Below, piece after piece: positions 33,924 through 42,745 of a stretch of 64,000 bases of DNA. The notes under the pieces are model-generated. The model worked only from the letters and a program-made list of their open reading frames with translations, searched no databases and had not been told where the DNA came from. The position numbers and the translations under genes are program-made. Origin of the DNA: Flavipsychrobacter sp. (GTDB lineage: Bacteria; Bacteroidota; Bacteroidia; Chitinophagales; Chitinophagaceae). Position 1 is the first letter of the stretch. Every line of letters begins with the position of its first letter. The stretch is taken from positions 155,330 through 219,329 of the forward strand of contig JAEUVF010000003.1 in assembly GCA_016787265.1 (NCBI GenBank). The letters run 5' to 3'.

Positions 33924-34475
33924 TTAACCTACCGCCACCAATGGAGCAGGTGCTTCCCGCTGAACCTGCCCCTGCAGTCGATCCAATCCCTGAACCAGCT
34001 GCTCCTGCAAACCGGAAAGAAAACGGGCCTGTTGCTGCAACCGGTCCTGCAATCCATGTAGTTCGGCTTCTTTAACCTGTACTGTCTGCCTTAATTCCTG
34101 AAGCGCATTTTCTTTGTGCTGCAATTCCTGGCGGATCTGCTCCTCGCGGGCTTCCACATCATGGTAATTACGAATCCGTTGCGAGAGCTGGTTCTGCAAA
34201 AATTCAATCTGCAATTGCTTTTCCTGCAGCATGTCCTGCAAAAACCGAACATCTGTTTCTGTTTGTTTGAACTCCTGTTCCATAGCCTGGATTTTTATTT
34301 TTTGTGAAATGGTTTCGCGAATCTGCGCTTCCTGCGGATCCAGTTTTTTTCGTCGGCGATAATGCAACCACAGCACCCCAAAAAAAGTGAGTATAATCAC
34401 GGGAATGCTGCAGATCACTACTACCTGCGCATATCGTCCTACCTCGTAGGTAGTAACGGCCAATAACTGAATCAT
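33924..34475 (-). CDS. Membrane-anchored coiled-coil protein
   Basis: A 183-aa protein with one N-terminal transmembrane helix (about 17-40, VVVICSIPVIILTFFGVLWL), a basic stop-transfer (HYRRRKK), then a long Glu/Gln/Leu heptad coiled coil (about 65-170) and a short PAPLVAV tail. No family recognised. The topology suggests a cytoplasmic rod anchored in the membrane, as in some division or scaffold proteins, but no function can be given. The start is the ATG at 34475; a TTG at 34517 is less likely. Its 3' end faces msrC. Confidence 0.65.
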   Translation of the reverse strand: MIQLLAVTTYEVGRYAQVVVICSIPVIILTFFGVLWLHYRRRKKLDPQEAQIRETISQKIKIQAMEQEFKQTETDVRFLQDMLQEKQLQIEFLQNQLSQRIRNYHDVEAREEQIRQELQHKENALQELRQTVQVKEAELHGLQDRLQQQARFLSGLQEQLVQGLDRLQGQVQREAPAPLVAVG

Positions 34476-34578
34476 AGAAAGTTGTTTTGCGTAGAAGTCA
34501 ACCCATGCTGCCTCCAACGCATCAACTATGGTACCAAAGCAAAAAAAAGTGGATAACTACCCGTGCCTGAATAAGATT

Positions 34579-35802
34579 TTAACCTTTTGATCTTCGCTTC
34601 ATTTCTTTGCGGATTAAACTTAGTTCGCGACCCGTTTGCCCTGCTACAGAACTGTTTTCCTGGGCACGACGCATGAGATATGGAATCACATCGCCGATAG
34701 GTCCAAAAGGCAGGTATTTGCTAACCGGGCAACCAGCTTTCGCCAGGTTAAAGGTGATATGATCACTCATACCGTATAATTGGGAAAAATGAATATGCGG
34801 ATGATGGTGCGAAAGTCCTTTTTGATCCAGTAACTGAACCGCATACAGATTACTGTATTCATTATGGGAGGCAATAATCGTGGCTATTCGTTCGATGTGC
34901 TCAATACAATATTCAACCGCCCAGTTATAATCCCGGTCACAGGCTTCCTTGTTGGGCTGTATGGGAGAACGATAACTCATTTCCTCTGCACGCTTTCGTT
35001 CTTTTTCCATATAGGCCCCACGTACCAGTTTCGCACCAAGCACAAAGTCTCTTTTCTCTGCCTGCTGGTAACTGTCTTTCAGGAACTGCAACCGATCGTG
35101 CCGATACAACTGAACCGTATTGTAAACAATTGCCTTACCCTTATTGTACTTTTCCATCATCTGCATCACCAGTGCGTCTACCGGATCCTGGATCCAGCTT
35201 TCTTCTGCATCAATTAAAACTCCTACCTGTTGCCTGGCTGCTGCATCACAAATGCGTTCCATCCGCGCCACTACCCGACCCCATTCAGCACGTTCCGCTT
35301 CACTAAATATCTCAGTATGAACACGACCCTCAAATCCACTTTTCGCCTGCGCAGCCGTGTCCAGTTTTTCCAGCAGCCCAAACCTGGCCAGTCCGGTTAC
35401 CTTAATACTCATAAATGGAACATTGGTTTGAGCAGCGGCATAATTCACCACCTTCAGAAATTCTTCACAGGCATTATCCAGTCCGGCCTCACCATAATCC
35501 CCCCCTTCCACACCATAATCAAGGATCACCTGCACTTCGTATTTACCAAGAAGATTGGCAACTCTTGCAGTTTCCTCCAGGGTTTCACCTCCTACAAACT
35601 GTTCGAATAAGGTGTTACGTATTATGCCCTTAACCGGCAATCCTGCTTTAATAGCCCAGGGGGTGATCCAGGTTCCCAGCTTTACCAATGGAGCATAGCC
35701 CATAGAGCCAAAAAGAAAAGCCGCTTTTTTTAAGGCTTTGTCAGGTTTATAGGCAAACGCATTTTCAGTGTTGTCGAAAGACAGTAGGGATTTTGGATCC
35801 AT
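34579..35802 (-). CDS. Proline dehydrogenase (PRODH)
   Basis: A 407-aa monofunctional, FAD-dependent proline dehydrogenase, oxidising proline to pyrroline-5-carboxylate. Conserved features include DYGVEGGD, MSIKVTGLARF, VLIDAEESWIQDP, the RLVRGAYMEKER strand that carries substrate-binding Arg, ATIIASHNEYS and LYGMSDHITFNL with the C-terminal LPFGPIGDVIPYLMRRAQEN. The usual PutA C-terminal dehydrogenase is absent. I chose the ATG at 35802 (MDPKSLLSF), 18 nt downstream of a TATTTTTG box, rather than the longer frame that would overlap the SDR gene. Confidence 0.92.
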   Translation of the reverse strand: MDPKSLLSFDNTENAFAYKPDKALKKAAFLFGSMGYAPLVKLGTWITPWAIKAGLPVKGIIRNTLFEQFVGGETLEETARVANLLGKYEVQVILDYGVEGGDYGEAGLDNACEEFLKVVNYAAAQTNVPFMSIKVTGLARFGLLEKLDTAAQAKSGFEGRVHTEIFSEAERAEWGRVVARMERICDAAARQQVGVLIDAEESWIQDPVDALVMQMMEKYNKGKAIVYNTVQLYRHDRLQFLKDSYQQAEKRDFVLGAKLVRGAYMEKERKRAEEMSYRSPIQPNKEACDRDYNWAVEYCIEHIERIATIIASHNEYSNLYAVQLLDQKGLSHHHPHIHFSQLYGMSDHITFNLAKAGCPVSKYLPFGPIGDVIPYLMRRAQENSSVAGQTGRELSLIRKEMKRRSKG

Positions 35803-35820
35803 GCCGGTACATTGAGGCCG

Positions 35821-35828
35821 CAAAAATA
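35821..35828 (-). promoter_or_regulatory. -7 box (TATTTTTG) for proline dehydrogenase
   Basis: Exact TAnnTTTG on the minus strand, between the SDR stop (35837) and the ATG at 35802. Confidence 0.5.
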
Positions 35829-35836
35829 AGGCAATT

Positions 35837-36553
35837 TCAGATCGCCTGATGATTGAATGGCTGGAGCACCATTTCACTTACTACCCCACTGGCAGGTTGC
35901 TGGCAAAGAAACCAGATCGCACGTGCAGCCTCTTCCGCTGTTACCATTTTATCTCTCTGCACGCGTAAATCAATAGTATCCCAAAAAGGCGAATCTACAC
36001 CACCCAGAAAAAGATTGGTAAAACGTACATCTGTGCGCTTCAACTCTTCCCGGATACTTTGCAACATACCAACCAATCCATATTTGGATGCACTATAGGC
36101 AGCAGCACCCGCCATGGGAACCTTACCCAGAATTCCAGGCACATGAATGATCAGTCCTTTTTTCTTTGACTTAAACTCCGGGAGGAATTTCCGGAGCAAT
36201 AAAAATGGCGCAAACAAATTCAGTTGCAGGGTATGCATAAACTCTTCCGGACTCAACTGATCAGCCGGTTTGATAATACCAATACCAGAGGCATTTATGA
36301 GTACATCAATGGAAGGCATAACAGCTGTAAATTGCTGAAACAGCCGATCTGCTGCTTCTTCTTTGGTCAGATCCGCAGCCATCCAGTTTTGCGGATCCAG
36401 GTTCAGACTATCTGCCAGCATTTTGAGTTTACTTTCCGTACGGCCCGTTAAAAACAAGTTCGCTCCGGAAGCCGCCAGCATTTTGGCTGCAGCCTGACCA
36501 ATTCCTCCTGTTGCGCCTGCCAATAGGATCGATTTCCCTTTTATGGATTCCAT
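35837..36553 (-). CDS. Short-chain dehydrogenase/reductase
   Basis: A 238-aa SDR of classical type. The cofactor motif GATGGIGQAAA is at about residues 13-23, NASGIG at about 87-92, and the catalytic YSASKYG at about 152-158, with the upstream Ser replaced in context by HVPGILGKVPMAG. It uses NAD(P)H; the substrate is not predictable. It lies 34 nt upstream of proline dehydrogenase on the same strand, but the -7 box between them suggests separate transcription of the latter. Confidence 0.88.
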   Translation of the reverse strand: MESIKGKSILLAGATGGIGQAAAKMLAASGANLFLTGRTESKLKMLADSLNLDPQNWMAADLTKEEAADRLFQQFTAVMPSIDVLINASGIGIIKPADQLSPEEFMHTLQLNLFAPFLLLRKFLPEFKSKKKGLIIHVPGILGKVPMAGAAAYSASKYGLVGMLQSIREELKRTDVRFTNLFLGGVDSPFWDTIDLRVQRDKMVTAEEAARAIWFLCQQPASGVVSEMVLQPFNHQAI

Positions 36554-36603
36554 GAATCTGTTTTACCTAGCAACAAAGCGCATTGGTTTTTGTTTATTCC
36601 TGC

Positions 36604-38100
36604 ATGCAAAAGCAAGCTGTTCTGCTATTACCGAATCACCTTTTTGAAAATCATCCAGCTTTTCAAAAAGATCGTTTGATTGTTCTTATTGAAGAGGAAT
36701 TATTCTTTAAACAATACACATTTCACCAGCAGAAAATCCTCTTCCACCGGGCCAGCATGAAAGCTTTTGAAAGTGAATTAAAAAGGAAGGGGTATTCGAC
36801 ACTCTATATCAATTCCAATGAAAAAGCATCGGCCATTCGATTCCTGCACGAAGGTTTAAAAAAACAAAAGATAACCGATTTGCATCTCTGCTATCCGGCT
36901 GATAACTGGGTGGAAAAACGCATCATAGAAGCAGCCCAAAATAACAGGCTAAGCCTCCACTGGTATTCAAACCCTGGCTTTTTATTGCAACCTGCTGATG
37001 CCGACATTCATTTCAACAAACGCACTACTTTTTTTCAAACCGATTTTTATATCTGGCATCGCAAACAACTGAATCTCCTGCTGGATGAAAAAAAACAGCC
37101 CCTGGGCGGCAAATGGAGCTTTGATGCAGAGAACCGGGAAAAAATTCCGAAAGGTCTCAAAATACCTGCATTGCCAGTTACCCCAACAAATGCCTTTATC
37201 GATGAAGCAATCAATTATTGCGCAACCAACTTTCCAGATAACCCCGGCACTACCACCTATTTTAAATATGCCGTTACGCATAAGGATGCCCGTTACCAGT
37301 TACAACAATTCCTTGAACAACGCCTGGCAGTTTTCGGTGCCTATGAAGACGCGATGCAGGAAGGTGAATCCTATCTTTTTCACAGTGTACTTACCCCCTA
37401 CCTGAATGCCGGATTGATTACTCCCGGAGAAATTATAGACCAAACCATTTCATTCGCCGGCAAAAATCAAATCCCGATGAATTCGCTGGAAGGATTTATC
37501 CGGCAAATCATTGGGTGGCGTGAATTCATTCACCAGGTTTATTATCGCGCCGGCAGCCGCCAAAGAACCCGTAATTACTGGGGATTCAATCGCCCGATCC
37601 CACACCCATTCTATACCGGAGAAACAGGCATTCATCCAATTGACAACGTGATAAAAAAATTACAGCACACTGCCTACAACCATCATATTGAGCGCCTCAT
37701 GGTGCTGGGCAATTTTTTCCTGCTCTGCGAATTTGATCCCGATTCCGTGTACAAATGGTTCATGGAATTTTACATCGATAGTTATGATTGGGTAATGGTG
37801 CCAAATGTGTACGGGATGACGCAATTCGCTGATGGCGGACTAATGACTACCAAACCCTATATCAGCGGATCAAATTACCTACTGAAAATGGGCGACTGGA
37901 AAAAAGGGCCCTGGCAGGCTACCTGGGATGGATTGTTCTGGCGGTTCATGCATGTGCACCGCGATTTTTTCCTCAGCAACCCTCGCCTGGGTATGCTGGT
38001 AAAGACTTTTGATAAAATGGCTCCTGAAAAACAGGCTTCGCATCTTCAGCACGCAGAAGAATTTTTAAAACAACTCGACCAATGGAATCAACAACACTAA
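36604..38100 (+). CDS. Photolyase-related protein of the bacterial (6-4) photolyase (PhrB/Cry-pro) type
   Basis: A 498-aa protein of the COG3046 family: an N-terminal Rossmann-like antenna domain (about 1-150) and a C-terminal helical FAD domain with the diagnostic HHIERLMVLGNF, YDWVMVPNVYGM, QFADGGLMTTKPYISGS and WDGLFWRF stretches. Known bacterial (6-4) photolyases of this family bind a [4Fe-4S] cluster through four Cys. Here the corresponding region is short (MGDWKKGPWQATWDG) and has no Cys, and the earlier Cys position reads GIHPIDN, so the cluster is apparently missing. The start is the ATG at 36604. The next gene overlaps its end by 19 nt. Confidence 0.85.
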   Translation: MQKQAVLLLPNHLFENHPAFQKDRLIVLIEEELFFKQYTFHQQKILFHRASMKAFESELKRKGYSTLYINSNEKASAIRFLHEGLKKQKITDLHLCYPADNWVEKRIIEAAQNNRLSLHWYSNPGFLLQPADADIHFNKRTTFFQTDFYIWHRKQLNLLLDEKKQPLGGKWSFDAENREKIPKGLKIPALPVTPTNAFIDEAINYCATNFPDNPGTTTYFKYAVTHKDARYQLQQFLEQRLAVFGAYEDAMQEGESYLFHSVLTPYLNAGLITPGEIIDQTISFAGKNQIPMNSLEGFIRQIIGWREFIHQVYYRAGSRQRTRNYWGFNRPIPHPFYTGETGIHPIDNVIKKLQHTAYNHHIERLMVLGNFFLLCEFDPDSVYKWFMEFYIDSYDWVMVPNVYGMTQFADGGLMTTKPYISGSNYLLKMGDWKKGPWQATWDGLFWRFMHVHRDFFLSNPRLGMLVKTFDKMAPEKQASHLQHAEEFLKQLDQWNQQH

Positions 38101-38363
38101 CCACTGCAGAGATAGATCGTATTATTGAAATGGCCTGGGAAGACCGCACCCCATTTGAGGCCATCGAATTTCAATTCGGTTTGTCAGAACAACAAACCAT
38201 CCAGCTCATGCGAAGAGAAATGCTTCCTTCCAGTTTTAAACGCTGGCGCAAAAGGGTACAATCCAGGAAAACCAAACACATCATGAAACGGGAGGATGCA
38301 GTCCAACGATTCAAATGTTCTCGTCAACGTACAATAAGTCTCAATAAAATAAGCAAACGTTAA
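38082..38363 (+). CDS. TIGR03643 / DUF2805 family small protein
   Basis: A 93-aa basic protein. The first 65 residues match the TIGR03643/DUF2805 family (IIEMAWEDRTPFEAIEFQFGLSE, in part, then MRREMLPSSFKRWRKRVQSRKTKH), a small helix-turn-helix-like family often next to photolyase-like genes. The extended basic C-terminus (RFKCSRQRTISLNKISKR) could contact nucleic acid. It overlaps the upstream photolyase gene by 19 nt and is 4 nt before the next one, so all three are clearly cotranscribed. Function unknown; a DNA-binding or regulatory accessory to light repair is a reasonable guess. Confidence 0.85.
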   Translation: MESTTLTTAEIDRIIEMAWEDRTPFEAIEFQFGLSEQQTIQLMRREMLPSSFKRWRKRVQSRKTKHIMKREDAVQRFKCSRQRTISLNKISKR

Positions 38364-38367
38364 CCAG

Positions 38368-39468
38368 ATGGATGGAAACTTCCCAACCGATTATCAAACC
38401 ATATTGGAGCGGGTTCATTCCGTTTCACCTCAGCAATATGGAAAAACCAGGAACTACCTGAACGGATCCGTCACCTATCTTTCTCCTTATATTTCAAGAG
38501 GAGCTATTACCCTACCAGAAATTTGGGACCTTCTCAAAAAAGATGGTCACACATTAAAAAATGCGTACAAACTGGTGCAGGAGCTGGCCTGGCGTGAATT
38601 CTTTCAACGTTGCTGGTGGCAGTTTGGCGAACGCATCTGGGAAGATATCCGGAACCCCCAGTATCCGGTTTCCCACCATGAAATTCCAAATGCACTTATC
38701 CATGCAGGAACGGGTATTGATGCCATCGATAAAGGAATCAAAAATCTCTACCAAACCGGATATATGCACAATCATCTTCGTATGTACATCGCCGGTATAA
38801 CCTGCAATCTGGGTCGTGCACATTGGAAAGCGCCTTCAAAATGGATGTATTACCACCTGCTTGATGGAGACCTTGCCAGCAATTCACTTAGCTGGCAATG
38901 GGTAGCCGGAACGTTCTCTTCCAAAAAATACATTGCGAACCAGGAAAACATCAACCAATACCTCAATAGTAAACAGAACGGAACCTTTCTTGATCGCTCC
39001 TACGATGAAATTTTCAACCAGGAAATTCCGCAAAGCTTCAAAGCCACACAGCCCTTCAGTCTCCAAACTACGTTACCGGATACTGCACACCCTACTATTC
39101 GTACTGATCAGCCTGTGCTAATCTACACCTCTTATTGGCTTAATCCAAATTGGCGAAAAGAACAATCGGCCAACCGGATCTTGTTATTGGATCCCAAGCA
39201 TTTCAGCCAGTACCCCGTTAGCAAAAAAGTATTGGATTTTATACTGGAACTAGCCGTTGATTTGATCCCGGATATACAGATCGTTACCGGATCACCGGAA
39301 GATTTTCCTGAGCTTATGGTATGCCCTTCAATCCATACCATGGAACATCCCCTGACCCGTAATTACCCTGGCGAAAAGGATGCTTATCCCTGGTTAATTC
39401 CCGGTTACACAGGAAAACTTTCTTCCTTTTTTAATTTCTGGAAAAAAGCAGAAAACCTGTTGAAGTAA
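38368..39468 (+). CDS. Photolyase FAD-domain protein with C-terminal alpha/beta domain
   Basis: A 366-aa protein that begins directly with the photolyase/cryptochrome FAD-binding helical domain: YLSPYISRGAIT, ELAWREFFQRCWWQ, TGYMHNHLRMYIAG and LDGDLASNSLSWQWVAGT (about residues 30-200). It lacks the usual N-terminal antenna domain. Residues about 250-355 instead form an alpha/beta-looking region (QPVLIYTSYWL, RILLLDPKHFSQYPVSKKVLDF, IPDIQIVTGSPEDFPEL) that resembles the N-terminal photolyase domain. The domain order thus looks swapped. It is the last gene of the three-gene cluster. FAD-domain assignment is firm; activity as a photolyase is untested. Confidence 0.82.
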   Translation: MDGNFPTDYQTILERVHSVSPQQYGKTRNYLNGSVTYLSPYISRGAITLPEIWDLLKKDGHTLKNAYKLVQELAWREFFQRCWWQFGERIWEDIRNPQYPVSHHEIPNALIHAGTGIDAIDKGIKNLYQTGYMHNHLRMYIAGITCNLGRAHWKAPSKWMYYHLLDGDLASNSLSWQWVAGTFSSKKYIANQENINQYLNSKQNGTFLDRSYDEIFNQEIPQSFKATQPFSLQTTLPDTAHPTIRTDQPVLIYTSYWLNPNWRKEQSANRILLLDPKHFSQYPVSKKVLDFILELAVDLIPDIQIVTGSPEDFPELMVCPSIHTMEHPLTRNYPGEKDAYPWLIPGYTGKLSSFFNFWKKAENLLK

Positions 39469-39502
39469 GCGCTTTGTTCTAATTTCGGTCATTCGTTTAC
39501 AT

Positions 39503-40603
39503 ATGATCATTACACATATTGATATTTATCGCTACAGCATTCCAATGGAGCCTTTTACGATTGCAACGGGAACCATGGATTTTGCACAGAATCTGTTCAT
39601 CCGTGTCCATACCGATGCGGGCATTTATGGAGTTGGAGAATGTTCCGCTTTCCCGATGATTGTGGGTGAAACGCAATCCACCTGTTATGTGATGGCACAG
39701 GATTTTGCAAAACTCTGGAAAGGAAAAGATCCCCTGGCGATTGCAGACCGCATGCAGGAACTCCATCTCTTTACCGCACGTAACTCCACCGTGAAAAGTG
39801 CGTTTGATATGGCCCTTTACGATCTGGCCGCCAAAGCGGCCAATCAACCGCTGTATCGGTTTCTCGGAGGAACCGAAAAAATCCGGATCGAAACCGATCT
39901 TACTATTGGAATTGATACGGTGGAAACAATGGCAGCAAAAGCCACCGATTATGTTGCCAACGGAGTTCGCATTATCAAGATCAAATTGGGCAAGGATCCG
40001 ATCACCGATATTGCAAGAGTAAAAGCTATCCGCGAAGCTGTAGGTGATGCTATTGTATTGCGAATTGATGCCAACCAGGGCTGGAGTATCGAAGGAGCTG
40101 TACAGGCGCTAACCGGGATGCAAGCTTACAACATCCAGTTTTGTGAGCAACCCATGCGTACCTATAACGATCACCTGGGCCCGGAACTCAAAGCCCTCTC
40201 CCCGGTTCCCATAATGGCGGATGAGTCTGTTTTTGATCATCGGGATGCCATTCGCATAATTGATTCGAACGCCTGTCAATATGTGAATATCAAACTCTCG
40301 AAAAGCGGAGGACTCCTGGAAGCTATTGAAATCAATCGGGTTTGTGCCGAACGAAATATTCCCTGCATGATGGGTGGCATGCTCGAGAGCAGGCTGGCTG
40401 TTACCGCCTGTGCACATTTTGCTACAGCTCATCGAAATGTGGTATTTTATGATATGGACACCTGTCTGCTGGGCCACCAAGCTGATCCTGTAACTGGAGG
40501 CATCCATTACCGTGGATACCTGGTTGAGCTGTCGGATGAGCCGGGATTAGGTGCAGATGTAGATAATGCGTTCCTTCAAGAACTCGAACAGATCAGCGTT
40601 TGA
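39503..40603 (+). CDS. Dipeptide epimerase (enolase superfamily)
   Basis: A 366-aa member of the muconate-lactonizing-enzyme subgroup of the enolase superfamily. The acid/base lysines (K159/K161 in IKIKLG; K264/K267 in NIKLSKSGG) and metal ligands D189, E215 and D240 are in place, the pattern of L-Ala-D/L-Glu and related dipeptide epimerases. This group recycles cell-wall or dietary dipeptides in Bacteroidota; the exact dipeptide cannot be told. A TAATTTCG box (39480-39487) lies upstream. Confidence 0.87.
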   Translation: MIITHIDIYRYSIPMEPFTIATGTMDFAQNLFIRVHTDAGIYGVGECSAFPMIVGETQSTCYVMAQDFAKLWKGKDPLAIADRMQELHLFTARNSTVKSAFDMALYDLAAKAANQPLYRFLGGTEKIRIETDLTIGIDTVETMAAKATDYVANGVRIIKIKLGKDPITDIARVKAIREAVGDAIVLRIDANQGWSIEGAVQALTGMQAYNIQFCEQPMRTYNDHLGPELKALSPVPIMADESVFDHRDAIRIIDSNACQYVNIKLSKSGGLLEAIEINRVCAERNIPCMMGGMLESRLAVTACAHFATAHRNVVFYDMDTCLLGHQADPVTGGIHYRGYLVELSDEPGLGADVDNAFLQELEQISV

Positions 40604-40666
40604 CCAAAAATCTGGCAGTAAATTTCCGAAACTGGCGTAGCTTGCGACCGGATAAAATAGTAGACT

Positions 40667-41182
40667 ATGCAAAAGAAAAAACCGGCTGAAAGCCAGGTTA
40701 TCATGACAGAACTGGTATTACCCAATGATACCAACTTGTTTGGCAACCTGATGGGTGGAAGGCTGATGTACTGGATGGATATCGCTGCAGCGCTTGCTGC
40801 GGCCAAACATTGTAATGCACCGGTAGTTACAGCATCCGTGGATAATATCTCCTTTGAATCGCCCATTAAACTGGGCAATGTGGTACATATCGAAGCAATA
40901 GTGACCCGTGCCTTTTCTACCTCTATGGAAATCCACCTGAGTGTTTGGGGAGAAGACCTTACGCACCAATACCGATATAAAAGCAATGAAGCCTATTATA
41001 CGTTTGTTGCATTGGATCCGAATCGCAAGCCGCGGCCGGTGCCTGTTTTGGAGCCGGAAACAGAACTGGAGAAAAAATTATATGATGGTGCTTTGCGCAG
41101 AAGACAACTCCGATTGATACTGGGTGGAAAAATGAAAGCTGCAGATGCCACCGAATTGAAAGCCCTGTTCAGCGAAGCTTAA
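40667..41182 (+). CDS. Acyl-CoA thioesterase (hotdog fold)
   Basis: A 171-aa hotdog thioesterase of the YciA/BFIT type. The conserved LVLPNDTNLFGNLMGGRLMYWMDIAAALAA region (in part: NDTNLFGNLMGGRLMYWMD) carries the catalytic Asn/Asp, and VTASVDNISFESPIKLGN is the second signature. It hydrolyses acyl-CoA in the cytoplasm; chain-length preference unknown. Its end overlaps the convergent acyltransferase gene by 4 bp. Confidence 0.9.
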   Translation: MQKKKPAESQVIMTELVLPNDTNLFGNLMGGRLMYWMDIAAALAAAKHCNAPVVTASVDNISFESPIKLGNVVHIEAIVTRAFSTSMEIHLSVWGEDLTHQYRYKSNEAYYTFVALDPNRKPRPVPVLEPETELEKKLYDGALRRRQLRLILGGKMKAADATELKALFSEA

Positions 41183-41991
41183 TTACCGGAATTTTCAGCA
41201 GCTTTGCTTTCCCGGCGAAGCTGCTGTTCTTTTAGCGCCTCTGCCAGGTGCGGTACTTTCATCATGAATTTTTTGCTTTGTTCAATGGCATCCATGATCT
41301 GCTCCAGGATCGCTTCATTGGATGCTTCATAATCTATCTGCAACGGTTCTTTAAACCGTACAGTTAGCAAAGACCCCCGTTTTTTGAAACTCAATCCTTT
41401 TTTGGTAAATGCCCTCCAAAATCCGTTGATAACAACCGGCACAACAATTGGTCGGTTTTTCTTGATGATGAGTGCAGTCCCCTTTCTGCCCGGAGCGAAG
41501 GCCTTGGTAGTACCCTGGGGAAAGGTGATTACCCAGCTCCCATTTAGTGCCCGTTCAATTTTTCGTGTATCAGATGGATCAAGCCCACGCCTTACTTCTG
41601 TTGCCCCCTCTCTCCAGGTACGCTTCACCGTTAGTCCGCCTGCCAGCATAAAAAACTTGCTGATCAAACTCCCCTTCATGGTTTCTTCCGCTGCCACATA
41701 ATACACATTGGTGAAGGGATTCAGCAGATAGTAAGGAATTCCCAGCTCATTTCGCTTGCCCCATTTTACGGCGCAAAAAATATGCAGAAAAGTTATTACA
41801 TCCGCAAAATAGGTCTGGTGATTGCTGACAAACAACACGTTATTGCGGGGTAATTTTTCAAGATGTTCGGTCCCTGAAATTTTGAGTTTATTGAACCATA
41901 CCAGTCCGGGATACGAAACGAATCCAACGATCGCGTAAACCAGTTTACGGACCAGTCTGATTTGTTTCAATCGGTCGATGAATTGACTCAT
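41179..41991 (-). CDS. Lysophospholipid acyltransferase (PlsC family)
   Basis: A 270-aa 1-acyl-glycerol-3-phosphate acyltransferase-type protein with one N-terminal hydrophobic region. Block I is NHQTYFAD (HX4D), block III is FPQGTTKAF and block IV is PVVINGFWRAF. It acylates lysophosphatidate or a lipid A/ornithine-lipid precursor at the inner membrane. The Gln in FPQGTT replaces the usual Glu of FPEGTR, which is seen in some Bacteroidota lipid acyltransferases. Convergent with the thioesterase gene. Confidence 0.87.
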   Translation of the reverse strand: MSQFIDRLKQIRLVRKLVYAIVGFVSYPGLVWFNKLKISGTEHLEKLPRNNVLFVSNHQTYFADVITFLHIFCAVKWGKRNELGIPYYLLNPFTNVYYVAAEETMKGSLISKFFMLAGGLTVKRTWREGATEVRRGLDPSDTRKIERALNGSWVITFPQGTTKAFAPGRKGTALIIKKNRPIVVPVVINGFWRAFTKKGLSFKKRGSLLTVRFKEPLQIDYEASNEAILEQIMDAIEQSKKFMMKVPHLAEALKEQQLRRESKAAENSGN

Positions 41992-42071
41992 GCATTGAAA
42001 TTGGGTGAGCTAACCGGTTGCAATATAAGGATTTGACAATACAATAACGGTTTTATCAAAAGCTCAAACTG

Positions 42072-42079
42072 TATATTTG
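42072..42079 (+). promoter_or_regulatory. -7 box (TATATTTG) 3 nt before the HAD gene
   Basis: Exact TAnnTTTG followed by CGC and the ATG at 42083; implies a leaderless or nearly leaderless mRNA. Confidence 0.55.
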
Positions 42080-42082
42080 CGC

Positions 42083-42745
42083 ATGTCTCAAAACGCCGTG
42101 ATTTTTGATATGGATGGCCTGCTGATCGACTCTGAACCATTATGGCAGCAGGCTGGCATGGATACGCTTAAACTTTTCGGAATTCAGCTTACGCATGAAC
42201 AATATTTAACGAGTACCGGACTCCGGACTCCGGAATGGATTGATTATTGGTTTCATCAGTTTGGGATTGATCCCGAACATGCTCCCAAAGCAATTACCAC
42301 TATAGAAGAAGCCGCCATGGAAAAAATCCGTTTAGAAGGCGAACCCATGCCCGGTGTTGGAACGATCCTGGAGTTTTTCCGTTCAAAGGGTTATCCGATC
42401 GCCATCGCATCCTCCTCTCCCATGCGGATGATCGAAATGGTCATTCAAAAGCTCGGAATCGGATCTTATATTCAAAAAGTCAGTTCCGCAGGTGAACTTG
42501 CTTTTGGCAAACCTCACCCGGAAGTGTTTATTCATTGTGCAGCGCAATTACAGGTAAAACCCATGCAATGCCTGGTTTTTGAAGATTCCTTCAACGGCCT
42601 CATCGCAGCCAAAGCCGCCAAAATGAAATGTGTGGTAGTGCCCGCTCCCGAAGTTTTTCACCAACCAAAATGGAGCGCAGCTGATCTGAAACTCGGTTCA
42701 CTGGTGAATTTCAATGAGCTGTTGTTGCAGGCGATATTGAAGTGA
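42083..42745 (+). CDS. hxpB: HAD-superfamily sugar phosphatase (HxpB/YniC-like)
   Basis: A 220-aa HAD phosphatase. Motif I is FDMDGLLIDSE (nucleophile D9, acid D11); motif II is in IASSS; the Lys of motif III is in FGKPHPEVF; and motif IV is VFEDSFNGLIAAKAA. The GLRTPEWIDYWF cap segment fits the hexitol/2-deoxyglucose-6-phosphatase branch (YniC). Cytoplasmic. The ATG at 42083 is chosen; the TTG at 42077 lies inside the promoter box. A heptanucleotide array starts in its stop codon. Confidence 0.87.
   Translation: MSQNAVIFDMDGLLIDSEPLWQQAGMDTLKLFGIQLTHEQYLTSTGLRTPEWIDYWFHQFGIDPEHAPKAITTIEEAAMEKIRLEGEPMPGVGTILEFFRSKGYPIAIASSSPMRMIEMVIQKLGIGSYIQKVSSAGELAFGKPHPEVFIHCAAQLQVKPMQCLVFEDSFNGLIAAKAAKMKCVVVPAPEVFHQPKWSAADLKLGSLVNFNELLLQAILK

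Noticed and set aside
35803..35877. Longer proline dehydrogenase N-terminus
   Set aside because: It would overlap the SDR gene and include the -7 box; the ATG at 35802 gives a normal start.
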